Below are positions 8,964 through 17,867 of a stretch of DNA of 37,813 nucleotides, piece after piece; within the stretch, counting starts at the first letter, position 1; every line of letters starts with the position of its first letter. The stretch covers positions 1 through 37,813 of the forward strand of contig JAUHWN010000023.1 in assembly GCA_030424665.1 (NCBI GenBank), given 5' to 3'. The translations under genes and the position numbers were made by a program. The notes beneath the pieces are model-generated. The model saw only the letters and a list, made by a program, of their open reading frames with translations. It made no database searches and was not told where the DNA came from. The stretch comes from Bdellovibrionia bacterium (GTDB lineage Bacteria; Bdellovibrionota; Bdellovibrionia; Bdellovibrionales; JAGQZY01).

Positions 8964-9575
8964 TCAAGCTATATGGGGAGGAAGAGTCGAGTTATCGATA
9001 TTTGGCAGTTCAACATCGTAAAGCTGATCATTTTGCACCTCTCCTAAAAAGTCGTAATGCCACCACTCATTGGGGTTTGCTTTAAATCCAAATTGAATCA
9101 TCAAGTTCTCAAAAAGTTCCATGTTCTCTCGGATTTCGTTAGACCACTTTTCGGGAGTTCTCCAGGCTTTTTCCGAAAGGTCATCAAAACCTGAGGGCAT
9201 GGAGAGATAATTTAAGTCGCTATCGACGATAGTGAGATCGACGGCTTTACCTCGGCTGTGATTAGAGCCACTGACCATTTTGCCGTCCTTCCGCACTGGC
9301 CTTGCGATATATCGATCATCGGGGCAGTGGGCCCAGAGCTTTTCTTGAATATGAAATGGTCTGTAGGCATCCCAGATGTGTAGGCGGTAGTCTTTCTTTT
9401 GAAGTTCTTTGTTAACACCGAGGAGAGCTTCATAAACCTCTTTCTTTACATAGCAGGCGTGGTTTATATAAAGCTGTTCTCCAGTTACATTTTCAGGGGT
9501 CGCATAGGGGAGATAAATCGAGAAAAAAGAGGGGTCGAAATGAACAAACCCCTCATCAAGTAAGCTTTCGTGCAT
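8964..9575 (-). CDS. VanX/DdpX-type D-Ala-D-Ala dipeptidase (M15D)
   Basis: This 203-residue protein carries the complete M15D active site: WDAYRP (Arg72), SNHSRGKAVD (zinc ligands His106 and Asp113) and EWWHYDF (catalytic Glu170, zinc ligand His173). The family hydrolyses D-alanyl-D-alanine. It has no signal peptide, so it would act in the cytoplasm on recycled dipeptide, as DdpX does. No vanHA-type genes are nearby, so a glycopeptide-resistance role is not supported. The ATG lies 2 nt after the stop of the upstream exported-protein gene, and the next gene overlaps or abuts its end, indicating one operon. Confidence 0.88.
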   Translation of the reverse strand: MHESLLDEGFVHFDPSFFSIYLPYATPENVTGEQLYINHACYVKKEVYEALLGVNKELQKKDYRLHIWDAYRPFHIQEKLWAHCPDDRYIARPVRKDGKMVSGSNHSRGKAVDLTIVDSDLNYLSMPSGFDDLSEKAWRTPEKWSNEIRENMELFENLMIQFGFKANPNEWWHYDFLGEVQNDQLYDVELPNIDNSTLPPHIA

Positions 9576-9577
9576 AA

Positions 9578-10105
9578 TTACTTTTTCTTATTAGAGGCAA
9601 AGAAGCTAACAACATCTACTTTAAATTTATCAATGTTTAATTTACTTGGTTGGATCTCAGCAACCAGGTGTTCGGCTCCGTCCATTTTTAATTTGCTTTT
9701 ACCGCCTGCCATCTTGCAGGTATATTTCTTAACCTTTTTAAGTTTTTTTCGGAAACTCTTTTTTCGACAAATCCCCTGAACAGCTACTAGGGCCTCTTCG
9801 CAAGCAACTCCACCGAGGGCTTTTAAATCTTTGTCTTTAAGTTTTCCTGTGAAACTGGCCTTATCAAAAGCGCCGGTCATTTTGAGTTTACATTGTTTGT
9901 TTGTTTTCTTGGTAATTGCCGAAAGCTTTTTTTCTGCAAGTTTAAATGCTGCAGCTTCTTGAAGATTTGTGTCTTTTGCCGTGTCTGCCTTTTCTTTGGC
10001 AGCGGACTTAACTTTATCTCCCAAGTCTCCTTTTTTAAAGCCAAACTGAGCTTGAGTGGTCACGCTAAAAAGCAAAGTGAACGAGAGTAGGGCTAAGATT
10101 CGCAT
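9578..10105 (-). CDS. Small exported lysine-rich protein
   Basis: This 175-residue protein has a clear signal peptide (MRILALLSFTLLFSVTTQA, cleavage before QFG) and a highly basic mature part with several Lys clusters and four Cys residues (KQCK, GVACEE, GICRKK, YTCKM). AGGAGG lies 8 nt before the ATG. It is the first gene of an operon with the dipeptidase and the tRNA methyltransferase. I recognise no family. The C-terminus ends in a run of Lys, similar in flavour only to the DUF302 protein at 24921. Confidence 0.7.
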   Translation of the reverse strand: MRILALLSFTLLFSVTTQAQFGFKKGDLGDKVKSAAKEKADTAKDTNLQEAAAFKLAEKKLSAITKKTNKQCKLKMTGAFDKASFTGKLKDKDLKALGGVACEEALVAVQGICRKKSFRKKLKKVKKYTCKMAGGKSKLKMDGAEHLVAEIQPSKLNIDKFKVDVVSFFASNKKK

Positions 10106-10298
10106 GGATGATTCCTCCTAATATATAGAACTGAGTTCTCTTCTAATTCTAGGGGAATTTGCCCTACTGTCACGGCTAAGATTTTATGGGGTCCGGCCGT
10201 ATTTTACTAATTTTTCGGGTCTAGACCCCTCACCATTTGAATATTTCAGTCGAAAAGCAAAAAGGGCTGGGGCTTTGTCTATTTTTCATTCTTCCTAT

Positions 10299-10312
10299 AA
10301 ACCGATCGGTTT
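10299..10312. promoter_or_regulatory. Palindromic candidate operator AAACCGATCGGTTT
   Basis: This perfect 14-bp palindrome lies 72 bp upstream of the large exported gene at 10384, in the divergent intergenic region. Its form (A-rich ends, central ACCGATCGGT) resembles operators of TetR-family repressors. It could instead be a short hairpin. No TetR-type gene is in the window. Confidence 0.4.
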
Positions 10313-10383
10313 TTCATAGGCAAACCCAGTGATTTCATGCTAATAATGCGCTGCATTAAGAAATTTAGAAAAGGACCTATAAG

Positions 10384-12909
10384 ATGGCTAGCCTACTTTT
10401 TCGCATAAAATTAATCGTTATTGCGATCCTGTTTAGTGTCTCTGCTTTTTCGCAAGAGATCTATACGACGATCGATTCGATCCCTGATGTTAATGATCCT
10501 GAAATCAAGGAATTGATCGAAATTCTAAATAGTCATCCCAATACTCCACTTGGATCAACACTCCTCGATGTACTTGCTCCTAGTTATAAGGACGGTCAAA
10601 AATTTAGACCAGACTGGGGAAATATGGCGATACGTGGTCTCTTGTGTAAGAACTGTATCCAGATTTTAGCTATTGGTCAGGATGCCACTCACATCGCTGA
10701 GTTCGCTAATCGACCCGGTATTGCTGGGTTTGGAGGTCGTGTTCACGACATGGCTTCTCACTTTGGTGTTTTTGAGCAGATCTTTTTTACGAACCTTTTT
10801 ACGAATACTATTTCTGGTCAGTACGGCAGTCGTAGTACTCCAGTAATCGAGGTTAAAGAAGATGGTCGAAAATTTTTCACCGACATGAGCGTTACAGAGA
10901 ATAGACTTTGGAGTCTCGCTCATGATAGTCCTTACTCAGAGTTTAGAAATAAGCTTCTCGCTTGGGTTATGAAGCGAAACCAAGATTCTCTCAAAATGGT
11001 TCTTATGCTAGGACAAGCGGGAAAAGATGCCGGTGGTAGTTTTTACGAGTACATCGGCGGTAAAATTGATGGTTACATCTCTGACGAAGACGCTCGTCGC
11101 TACTTGGTTCCAGAATTTGAAATGGTCGGAGCTGGTGGAAATAACGAAGCCGCAATTCCTCTTACTAAAGATGGAAAATCTCTCTATTCGGTACTCCATA
11201 AAATGCATCGTGGTAGCTGGAAAGAATTCAGCATGAAAAGTAGTTCAGATGTATCCCTTGCGAAGCAACTTCTTAAGGATCATTGGAAAGATGCATTAGA
11301 TCTTGTCGCGATCAACTATAGCGGACCAATGAATAATGGCATCATGCGAGCTGAGCAGCTCGGTGGATTCAATTGGGAGCCTGCAGAATCTCGACGCCTC
11401 AAAGGAATGCGAATTCCCGACGGGAAGGGTGGAAGCTTTGCGGCCCCTGATGTTTTATTTCTCGATTCTCCACATCCGACATATTTGTCCATCGTCAAAA
11501 CCGATGGAGGGGACCCGTCAAAAATCGTAAATGATGGACTTGTAGCAGACGCAAAAAGTTGGGTTCGAAAAGGTTGGAGCGCTCCACGTGCCGAAAAAGG
11601 TGGAAAAAGTAACTTCGAAAGTGGAAAACCCTATAAGTACGGAAGAGCCTCTGTGCCACTCTCACACGGGGACCTTGGTACGCCAGACATCCGCTTAACT
11701 CCAGTTTCTTCTGCCGTAAGATTTGATCAATCGGTGATCGTAGGCGGAGAGCGCGATAAAAATATATTTGGATCTAAAGGTAGAAGTGAATTAAAGCGCA
11801 TTCTCGATAGGATGAAAAAAGATGATCGTCATGACCCTCTTCCGAACAATTGGATGGTGCGAACGGGGCGTCCACTCTACGATGAGTGGAAGTATGAATT
11901 TGATCCCGGTTTACCAGCTGATGTTGAGCGTGTTTTCAGAAGATATCTTCCAGATGCTAGTGAAGACTCGACAGAAACAAGAGAGATTTTTTCTCAAACT
12001 CACAGGGACACTGGTTACTTCGGTCACTACCGAGGAACCCTCGATGACCCAGAAGTATTTGTCCTAGCCGATCCTCATGGTTGGGATGACATCATGACTT
12101 CTCGAGCTTTGACTGGAGAAAGAGGTCAATACTTACATGGAGTATTTAGAGATTTAGGTATTGATGACAAATACTTCGTTCTTAAAACTCTTCCAGTAGG
12201 AATGGATGGGGCTTCTGAAGCCGAGTGGAATGATGCTCTTTATGCAACTCGAACTTACCGTGAAAAGGTCATTGAAAAGGTTCTCGAAACAACGCGACCA
12301 AAGGTTTTTGTTGCCGATGGCGAGTACGCAGCGAAAGAGCTTGAGCGAATTTTGGACGAATTAGGAGTGAAAAGCCCTCGGATCGTTACGATTGAGAGAG
12401 GAAGTAGTGCCTCTTCGGGAATTAAGTCAGGTGGTTCTGCGCTCAAATCCAAGTTGGGTTCGAAATATCGTCGCAGAAATATTTCTGGAGATCGAGCTGA
12501 TATTCCTCGTTCACACCTGACCTTTGTTGCTCGTGTCTGGGAAGGTACTTCTGGAGACCGTGTTATCTCCGGTCGTGGTAAATACCAAGGTAAAGCCTTT
12601 GCTGCGGTAGCTCCCAATTGGGCTGCTAAATTTGAAGGTGAATTCTCAAGAAGTGAAGAGAGAGGTTGGGAACGAGTTTTAGCAGAACATGAAGAGATGG
12701 GTTTTCGTTCTCCTCAAGAGTCTGTGGCTCAATACTTTGATCGTCGCAGACAAGAAGTTGAGCGACGAGAGAGAGCTTTCTATGCTGGTCTTCGAGAGCG
12801 TAGTGCAGAAAGTGCCCTCGAAGCAGTACTAACAGAAGTTCCTGGTCTTGAGATGGTAGGTTCATCGGCAGGGTCTTGTGAAGCAAATTTCTACAGACTG
12901 GCTCAGTAA
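10384..12909 (+). CDS. Exported protein with two UDG-superfamily-like domains
   Basis: This 841-residue protein has a signal peptide (cleavage near AFS-QE, residue 23). Domain 1 shows the order of uracil-DNA glycosylase motifs: ILAIGQDATH (94-103, like GQDPYH), FFTNLFTNT (134-142), VLMLGQAGKDAG (206-217) and SPHPTYLS (362-369, like HPSPLS). Domain 2 resembles family 4 UDGs: VLADPHGWDD (560-569, like GEAPGxxED), RALTGERGQYL (574-584), YFVLKTLPVG (597-606), RPKVFVADGEYAAKEL (638-653) and SHLTFVARVWEG (710-721). The C-terminus (about 755-815) is charged and helical. The catalytic Asp and His equivalents look present in domain 1; domain 2 has Asp563 but no obvious HPS. Family 4 iron-sulfur cysteines are not evident. 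AAAAGGA precedes the ATG. The match is motif-level only; export makes ordinary DNA repair unlikely. Confidence 0.62.
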   Translation: MASLLFRIKLIVIAILFSVSAFSQEIYTTIDSIPDVNDPEIKELIEILNSHPNTPLGSTLLDVLAPSYKDGQKFRPDWGNMAIRGLLCKNCIQILAIGQDATHIAEFANRPGIAGFGGRVHDMASHFGVFEQIFFTNLFTNTISGQYGSRSTPVIEVKEDGRKFFTDMSVTENRLWSLAHDSPYSEFRNKLLAWVMKRNQDSLKMVLMLGQAGKDAGGSFYEYIGGKIDGYISDEDARRYLVPEFEMVGAGGNNEAAIPLTKDGKSLYSVLHKMHRGSWKEFSMKSSSDVSLAKQLLKDHWKDALDLVAINYSGPMNNGIMRAEQLGGFNWEPAESRRLKGMRIPDGKGGSFAAPDVLFLDSPHPTYLSIVKTDGGDPSKIVNDGLVADAKSWVRKGWSAPRAEKGGKSNFESGKPYKYGRASVPLSHGDLGTPDIRLTPVSSAVRFDQSVIVGGERDKNIFGSKGRSELKRILDRMKKDDRHDPLPNNWMVRTGRPLYDEWKYEFDPGLPADVERVFRRYLPDASEDSTETREIFSQTHRDTGYFGHYRGTLDDPEVFVLADPHGWDDIMTSRALTGERGQYLHGVFRDLGIDDKYFVLKTLPVGMDGASEAEWNDALYATRTYREKVIEKVLETTRPKVFVADGEYAAKELERILDELGVKSPRIVTIERGSSASSGIKSGGSALKSKLGSKYRRRNISGDRADIPRSHLTFVARVWEGTSGDRVISGRGKYQGKAFAAVAPNWAAKFEGEFSRSEERGWERVLAEHEEMGFRSPQESVAQYFDRRRQEVERRERAFYAGLRERSAESALEAVLTEVPGLEMVGSSAGSCEANFYRLAQ

Positions 12910-12934
12910 ACTTAGACTCGAAATTTGATTGATA

Positions 12935-12965
12935 AAAAAGGCTCTCTTGGGGAGTCTTTTTTTTT
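12935..12965 (+). terminator. Terminator after the UDG-like gene
   Basis: AAGGCTCT (about 12938-12945) pairs with GGAGTCTT (about 12950-12957), with two G-U pairs, around a short loop, and is followed by nine T residues. It separates this gene from the barrel/lipoprotein pair downstream. Confidence 0.8.
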
Positions 12966-13192
12966 GCTTCGAGTTCAAACTCCTATAAAAATTTCAATGC
13001 AATAACTAATGAGATGAATCTAGCTTGGTACGGATCTGAATATTGCCAAATATTGGTCAGAAAAAATGAAAAAAAACTAGATTTTTTTTAAAAAGAGAAG
13101 GCCTCTGATTGATGGTTATGAGCTGAGTTGCGGAATAAGGATTGCTCTGATTATGGCTGTTATAGGGTGTCACAAGACTAGAGGGGACTGTC

Positions 13193-14431
13193 TTGAAGGG
13201 TTTAGGATCATTCATTCCGCTACTAACTTTTATTTTGTTCAGTGGATTCGCACACACTGCCAGTGCATTTAACGCACCAGACGTACTTCCCGATGGACGT
13301 CGCATGGTTTCGATGCGTCAGGGTTGGGTCTCTCAAATAGAGCAAAAATTTAGTAGCGAAGGTCAGCTTCAGTCACTCTCTCAACTGTCACGAATTAACT
13401 TTGATTACGAAAGGCTCAGTGGAATTCGTCCTGAAATTACCGAGCTTCGCGATGTCTTGAATTCCTTTGGAAACTTTGGAATTGGCAATGATATTCATCT
13501 AGGAAGAATCGACATTAATTTAAAGCCGGAAGTGAGTTACTCTGTGCCGACAGTGGCTTTCGGTTTAACCGACGCTCTAACGATTGGTCTTGGGATTCCA
13601 ATCATAAACTATAAGAATAGAGTTCGTTTAGATCGAGTCGAAGGAAACGTGAACCAGCTTAAAGAAATTTATGGTGGTGTAAATGCTGAACTCGATGGTG
13701 CTCTTAAAGAACTCGATGTGGATATTGTTGGAGAGTTTAAATCCTATTTGCGAGAGCGTGGATACAAAGAAGTCCGCTCGCAAAATAAATCCTACATGGG
13801 GGATATTCAAGTTGCCGCACTTTATGCCTTTCCTTGGAGAAAGGATACGATCAATCTTTCTACAACAACGATCAACTTGCCCACTGGCCCTGCTGACGAT
13901 CCCGATGATATTTTAGATTTAGGTATATTTGGTGAGACCTATATTGAGCAGGAACTGCTGGCATCGGTTCAGGTCATTCCTAACTATTTTATTCGAACTG
14001 GGGCCTCCTATCGACTGACTCTACCCGATGAAACTGTCGCAAGAGTGCCTCTCAATGAAGAAGACGAGCTTCCTGATGTTAATCAAAAAGAAAATCTAAC
14101 TAGAGATTTGGGTGACACGATACGTGTATTTTCATCGATACATCATAAGTTTCTTAAGTTTTTTGAATGGGGTTTTGGCTACGAATATATTGGCAGGTCT
14201 CGAGACAGCTACAGCGGTGAACGCGGTAGTCGATATGACCTTTTGGCTGCCGATACAGAGTCGAGCCGACATATGATGAAACTGGGAATCAGTTTTAATA
14301 CAATTGACTACTATTTGGAAACAAAGAGTTTATTGCCAATGTTTTTGGAGCTTAGGCTCACGGATATTTTTAGGGGTACAAACATTAATAGGCAGCTGAC
14401 ACAGGAATTGATTTTACAGGTATATTTTTAG
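13193..14431 (+). CDS. Outer-membrane beta-barrel protein
   Basis: This 412-residue protein starts with a signal peptide (cleavage after TASA, about residue 25). It contains many alternating polar/hydrophobic strands, for example SVPTVAFGLTDALTIGLGIPI and FIRTGASYRLTL, and ends in ...LILQVYF. The aromatic C-terminal residue is typical of BAM-inserted outer-membrane proteins. The start is TTG, supported by GAGGGG about 7 nt upstream. Residues about 145-180 (the stretch around GGVNAELDGALKELDVDIVG) look like a helical insert. The lipoprotein gene 7 nt downstream is certainly cotranscribed. Function is unknown; an envelope transporter or assembly role with the lipoprotein is a guess. Confidence 0.75.
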   Translation: MKGLGSFIPLLTFILFSGFAHTASAFNAPDVLPDGRRMVSMRQGWVSQIEQKFSSEGQLQSLSQLSRINFDYERLSGIRPEITELRDVLNSFGNFGIGNDIHLGRIDINLKPEVSYSVPTVAFGLTDALTIGLGIPIINYKNRVRLDRVEGNVNQLKEIYGGVNAELDGALKELDVDIVGEFKSYLRERGYKEVRSQNKSYMGDIQVAALYAFPWRKDTINLSTTTINLPTGPADDPDDILDLGIFGETYIEQELLASVQVIPNYFIRTGASYRLTLPDETVARVPLNEEDELPDVNQKENLTRDLGDTIRVFSSIHHKFLKFFEWGFGYEYIGRSRDSYSGERGSRYDLLAADTESSRHMMKLGISFNTIDYYLETKSLLPMFLELRLTDIFRGTNINRQLTQELILQVYF

Positions 14432-14438
14432 GGGATTC

Positions 14439-16871
14439 ATGAGGTTATTACTACTGCTACTTACATCTTTGTTATTCGTCAACTGTGCTCCAGAGCTTGA
14501 AGATATTCAGCCGGAGCCGATTCCGCAACTTATTATCAATCGTGAATTTTCACAGAAGCTAGCCTATAATGCCGAGTTACCTTTCCCATTACAGAGCTTA
14601 GATCAATTAGATATTGAGCTAAGTACCACGGATCTTCTTAAGTTCTTAAAGCAGCGCCTATACATTACTCACTCTACAAACAATGCTGTGGAGAAAGAGA
14701 AAACTCTTGCCATGATCGAGCAGGTTTTGTCGTTAGGTTACTTCTTTGAGGAAGAGAAACTTGCTAACGGTAAGTATGTCGACGCACTTTTAGGTTTTGC
14801 ATATGATGATGTTAAGGCTGAAATTGGAGACGTGAAGGAGACTTTAAATCGTGCTTCACAAATAGTGCCGAGTAAGCTCAACCGTCTGTCCGGAAATTAC
14901 CGCTGGCCGAGTTTATCTCGGTTTAAGCTGAGTCAAACTAAAGCCTATGTTTTTGACTATTTTGATTTAGTTCCTAAGCAGTTGAGGGCGTTCAATGTCT
15001 TTGAGCCTATTGTTGTTGAAGTAGAAAAAGAGTTGAAAAGTGGAGATACGAGATCTGAGATAGAAAACCTCAGCCGTCTTTTAACCCAACTTGAGAACTC
15101 TAAAAGTTTAGCGAATTCACTGAATATTTTAGATCGAGTCATAAGGGAGTATAAAATTGATCTTTCCAGTGAGACTTTACAGGATCTCGAAGAAGCTCGT
15201 TATATTGCTTATTCAATTTCTCAAGTCCGCGATGCCTCAACGGCCTTTGAGTTGATAGTTTGGTCGTGGTTAATAACATCACCTGATGACCGGAAACAGG
15301 TATTTTCGACTCAATCGAAGGATCTCTATGAGTTTCTAAGGAATCGAAATGAGGGAGAGCTTTACTGTTACATTCCATCTAAAAGTTGTGCCGGGCCGGT
15401 TAGATATTTTGTTCGAGAGCTTGCTATCATTCCAGAAATTGAAGGCTATGGTGTATTGAAAATTCGTGATCAAGTCGACCGTGCAGCATCCGAAGTATTA
15501 ATCGATGTGGTTAAAGAAGAAACGTTGAACTTCTTAAAGGATATCGACTCTCTACTTTCTGAGAAAATTCTTGCTGGAATTCACAAAAGCTATAATCAAG
15601 TTGATCAGGTAACCCGAGATCCAGTGAATTTTGTTAAAAACCTTATCGTAGGTAGCGAATTGAATGAAAAGAGCTTCTTTCGCATTAAAGAACACTTTCC
15701 GGGTAAGATGCAGATAAAAGATTCATTCCTTTCTGCGAGTGAGACGTCTGAAATGGTATCTTCGGATCTAGAGATAAAAACCTTGTTGTTCGAACTCATA
15801 CATATCTATTTGGTGACTGATGATAAATTAAGTGTCGATAAGGCGGATAAGCTCCTATTGAGTTTTATAGAATTTACTCTCGATTTGTCTGGGGTAAAAA
15901 CATACGATGGATCCTACATTGAATCCTCTTATAGTTTTGTAAAGAGTTCTAAGAAAATCGAATACGCTCTCGACCTGGAATTACTCAAAGAGCCGACCTA
16001 CATAGAGTCGAGTCAGAATTCGTCTATTTTTTGGCGTTCACATGGTCGACTCATAAGAGTTTTAACTTCATTTATGCCGTTTTTTAGAGATTGGAGTAGA
16101 AGTCTTTTTGATGAGGGGCTTGGTGGCGTCTACGTGCAAGATATTTTAAGGGGCTTTTCATCTGAAAGCCTTAATCAAAAGCTCTTTCCGAAAGATGCTA
16201 TTTACGCCATGGTATTTGCGAACTGTGTGCTATTGGTAAAAAACTTGAGCTACAAAGGAATGGGCCTCTATGTGGCCAATCAGAATTTTGATTTTGTCGC
16301 TTTCAATGATGAAGATCCTAGGCCGGAAAAGCAGTCAGCTATGGGGGCAATCATTGATCAAAATGAGTTTGGTGATCAGTTCGCAGAAACGAAAACCAAT
16401 ACGATATTGGTTTCTGCGCTCGCCAACCTGTTAAACGAAGGGGCCCTCATTGAAAACTCAAATTCTCAGCTGATAAGAGACTCTCTGGGAGGGGAAGAAT
16501 TATCAGGTCTTAAGCAGATACTTGCAGATTTGGAGTTATTGACAATAGGAATGTCTAATTTTGTGAGCCATTATCTTCAGAGTCCCGAAGGGAAGGTCTA
16601 CTCAAAACTTAGAAAATACGATCAAAGAACGTTTGAATTTTTTGAAGAGGAAGTAGACGCAGGTTTTTATGCAATCGACTCCTATGTTGATATTCACAAT
16701 AAAACCCAAGTGACAACCTATAAGTGGAGTGCTCAGCAAGCCTTCGAATTTTTACTGACCGAGAGTCGCAATAAGGAAGATGTCAAAATGTTGGATGCCT
16801 ATAACTTAAACGGGAGTTATCTGAAAATTAAGTCGATCCAGCAGATAAAAAAGTCAGGAAGTTTAAATTAA
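14439..16871 (+). CDS. Large lipoprotein of 810 residues, unknown function
   Basis: A lipoprotein signal (MRLLLLLLTSLLFVNC, Cys16) precedes a long, mostly alpha-helical, acidic protein without low-complexity regions. I recognise no domain. AGGGGA lies 3 nt before the ATG, and the gene begins 7 nt after the barrel gene's stop, so the two products are probably made together and may form an outer-membrane complex. The stop codon overlaps the convergent menB gene by 4 bp. Confidence 0.75.
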   Translation: MRLLLLLLTSLLFVNCAPELEDIQPEPIPQLIINREFSQKLAYNAELPFPLQSLDQLDIELSTTDLLKFLKQRLYITHSTNNAVEKEKTLAMIEQVLSLGYFFEEEKLANGKYVDALLGFAYDDVKAEIGDVKETLNRASQIVPSKLNRLSGNYRWPSLSRFKLSQTKAYVFDYFDLVPKQLRAFNVFEPIVVEVEKELKSGDTRSEIENLSRLLTQLENSKSLANSLNILDRVIREYKIDLSSETLQDLEEARYIAYSISQVRDASTAFELIVWSWLITSPDDRKQVFSTQSKDLYEFLRNRNEGELYCYIPSKSCAGPVRYFVRELAIIPEIEGYGVLKIRDQVDRAASEVLIDVVKEETLNFLKDIDSLLSEKILAGIHKSYNQVDQVTRDPVNFVKNLIVGSELNEKSFFRIKEHFPGKMQIKDSFLSASETSEMVSSDLEIKTLLFELIHIYLVTDDKLSVDKADKLLLSFIEFTLDLSGVKTYDGSYIESSYSFVKSSKKIEYALDLELLKEPTYIESSQNSSIFWRSHGRLIRVLTSFMPFFRDWSRSLFDEGLGGVYVQDILRGFSSESLNQKLFPKDAIYAMVFANCVLLVKNLSYKGMGLYVANQNFDFVAFNDEDPRPEKQSAMGAIIDQNEFGDQFAETKTNTILVSALANLLNEGALIENSNSQLIRDSLGGEELSGLKQILADLELLTIGMSNFVSHYLQSPEGKVYSKLRKYDQRTFEFFEEEVDAGFYAIDSYVDIHNKTQVTTYKWSAQQAFEFLLTESRNKEDVKMLDAYNLNGSYLKIKSIQQIKKSGSLN

Positions 16872-17761
16872 AAAATCCATGGGAAGCGACTGTAATCTTG
16901 TGGTCGCTTTTCTAAAAACGCATCCCTTCCCTCTTGGGCTTCAGCGGTTCCATAGGCAAGCCGGGTGGCTTCACCTGCAAATAATTGCTGACCAACCATG
17001 CCGTCGTCAGTGAGATTGAAAGCGTATTTAAGCATTTTGATCGCCGTTGGACTCTTTTTATTAATTGTTTCACACCATTCTAGGGCAACGACTTCGAGCT
17101 GATCGTGGTCGATCGATTCGTTGACCATCCCCATTTGCATGGCCTCATCAGCCGTGTAGTTGGCTCCTAAAAAAAAGATCTCCCTAGCGCGTTTTTGCCC
17201 TACCATTTTAGCGAGGTAAGCCGAACCATAGCCCCCATCAAAACTTGCTACGTCAGCATCCGTTTGTTTGAAAACAGCATGCTGTTTACTTGCTAAAGTA
17301 AGGTCGCAAACGACGTGAAGAGAGTGTCCGCCACCTACGGCCCACCCAGGGACAACACAAATTACGGGCTTAGGCATAAAGCGAATCAATCTTTGAACCT
17401 CTAGAATGTGAAGTCGGCCGAGTTTAGATTTATCACCATACTGATAGCCGTCCTTACCTCGTACTCTTTGGTCTCCACCGGAGCAAAACGCCCAGCCACC
17501 ATCTTTTGCAGAAGGCCCATTTCCCGTTAAAATAACAGTACCGATATCTGAGGACTCGGCGGCGTGGTGCATAGCCTTATATAGTTCGTCCACCGTCTGC
17601 GGTCTGAAGGCATTTCTTACTTCCGGGCGATTGAATGCAATTCGTACGGTTTTTTGATTTTTTCCGCGGTGATAAGTAATGTCTTCGAAATTAAATTCGG
17701 GTACCAATTCCCAGACTTCGGGGTTAAAAATTTCCGATGGATTAGGTTTTTGTGAGCTCAC
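16868..17761 (-). CDS. menB: 1,4-dihydroxy-2-naphthoyl-CoA synthase
   Basis: This crotonase-fold enzyme of menaquinone synthesis cyclises o-succinylbenzoyl-CoA to 1,4-dihydroxy-2-naphthoyl-CoA. The sequence is strongly MenB-like: FNRPEVRNAFRPQTVDEL, the oxyanion segment AFCSGGDQRVRG, GWAVGGGHSLHVVCDLT, DADVASFDGGYGSAYLA and the C-terminal FPWIF. At 297 residues it has the usual length. The start is GTG with GGAG 8 nt upstream. It stands apart from other men genes here. Its presence shows the host uses menaquinone, the probable electron acceptor of the SQR encoded 6 kb away. Confidence 0.96.
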   Translation of the reverse strand: MSSQKPNPSEIFNPEVWELVPEFNFEDITYHRGKNQKTVRIAFNRPEVRNAFRPQTVDELYKAMHHAAESSDIGTVILTGNGPSAKDGGWAFCSGGDQRVRGKDGYQYGDKSKLGRLHILEVQRLIRFMPKPVICVVPGWAVGGGHSLHVVCDLTLASKQHAVFKQTDADVASFDGGYGSAYLAKMVGQKRAREIFFLGANYTADEAMQMGMVNESIDHDQLEVVALEWCETINKKSPTAIKMLKYAFNLTDDGMVGQQLFAGEATRLAYGTAEAQEGRDAFLEKRPQDYSRFPWIF

Positions 17762-17867
17762 TCAAATTCTCCATATATTAATTTGCATCTAGATACCTGG
17801 ACTTTGTATACCTTTTCTTATTATCGCTCAAGGGAGAAAAGGTGCTGAAATCGCCTATTATTCCCTA

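Noticed and set aside
8964-9575. A vancomycin-resistance cassette around the VanX-like gene
   Set aside because: No vanH, vanA or VanRS-type genes are adjacent; the operon partners are an exported protein and a tRNA methyltransferase.
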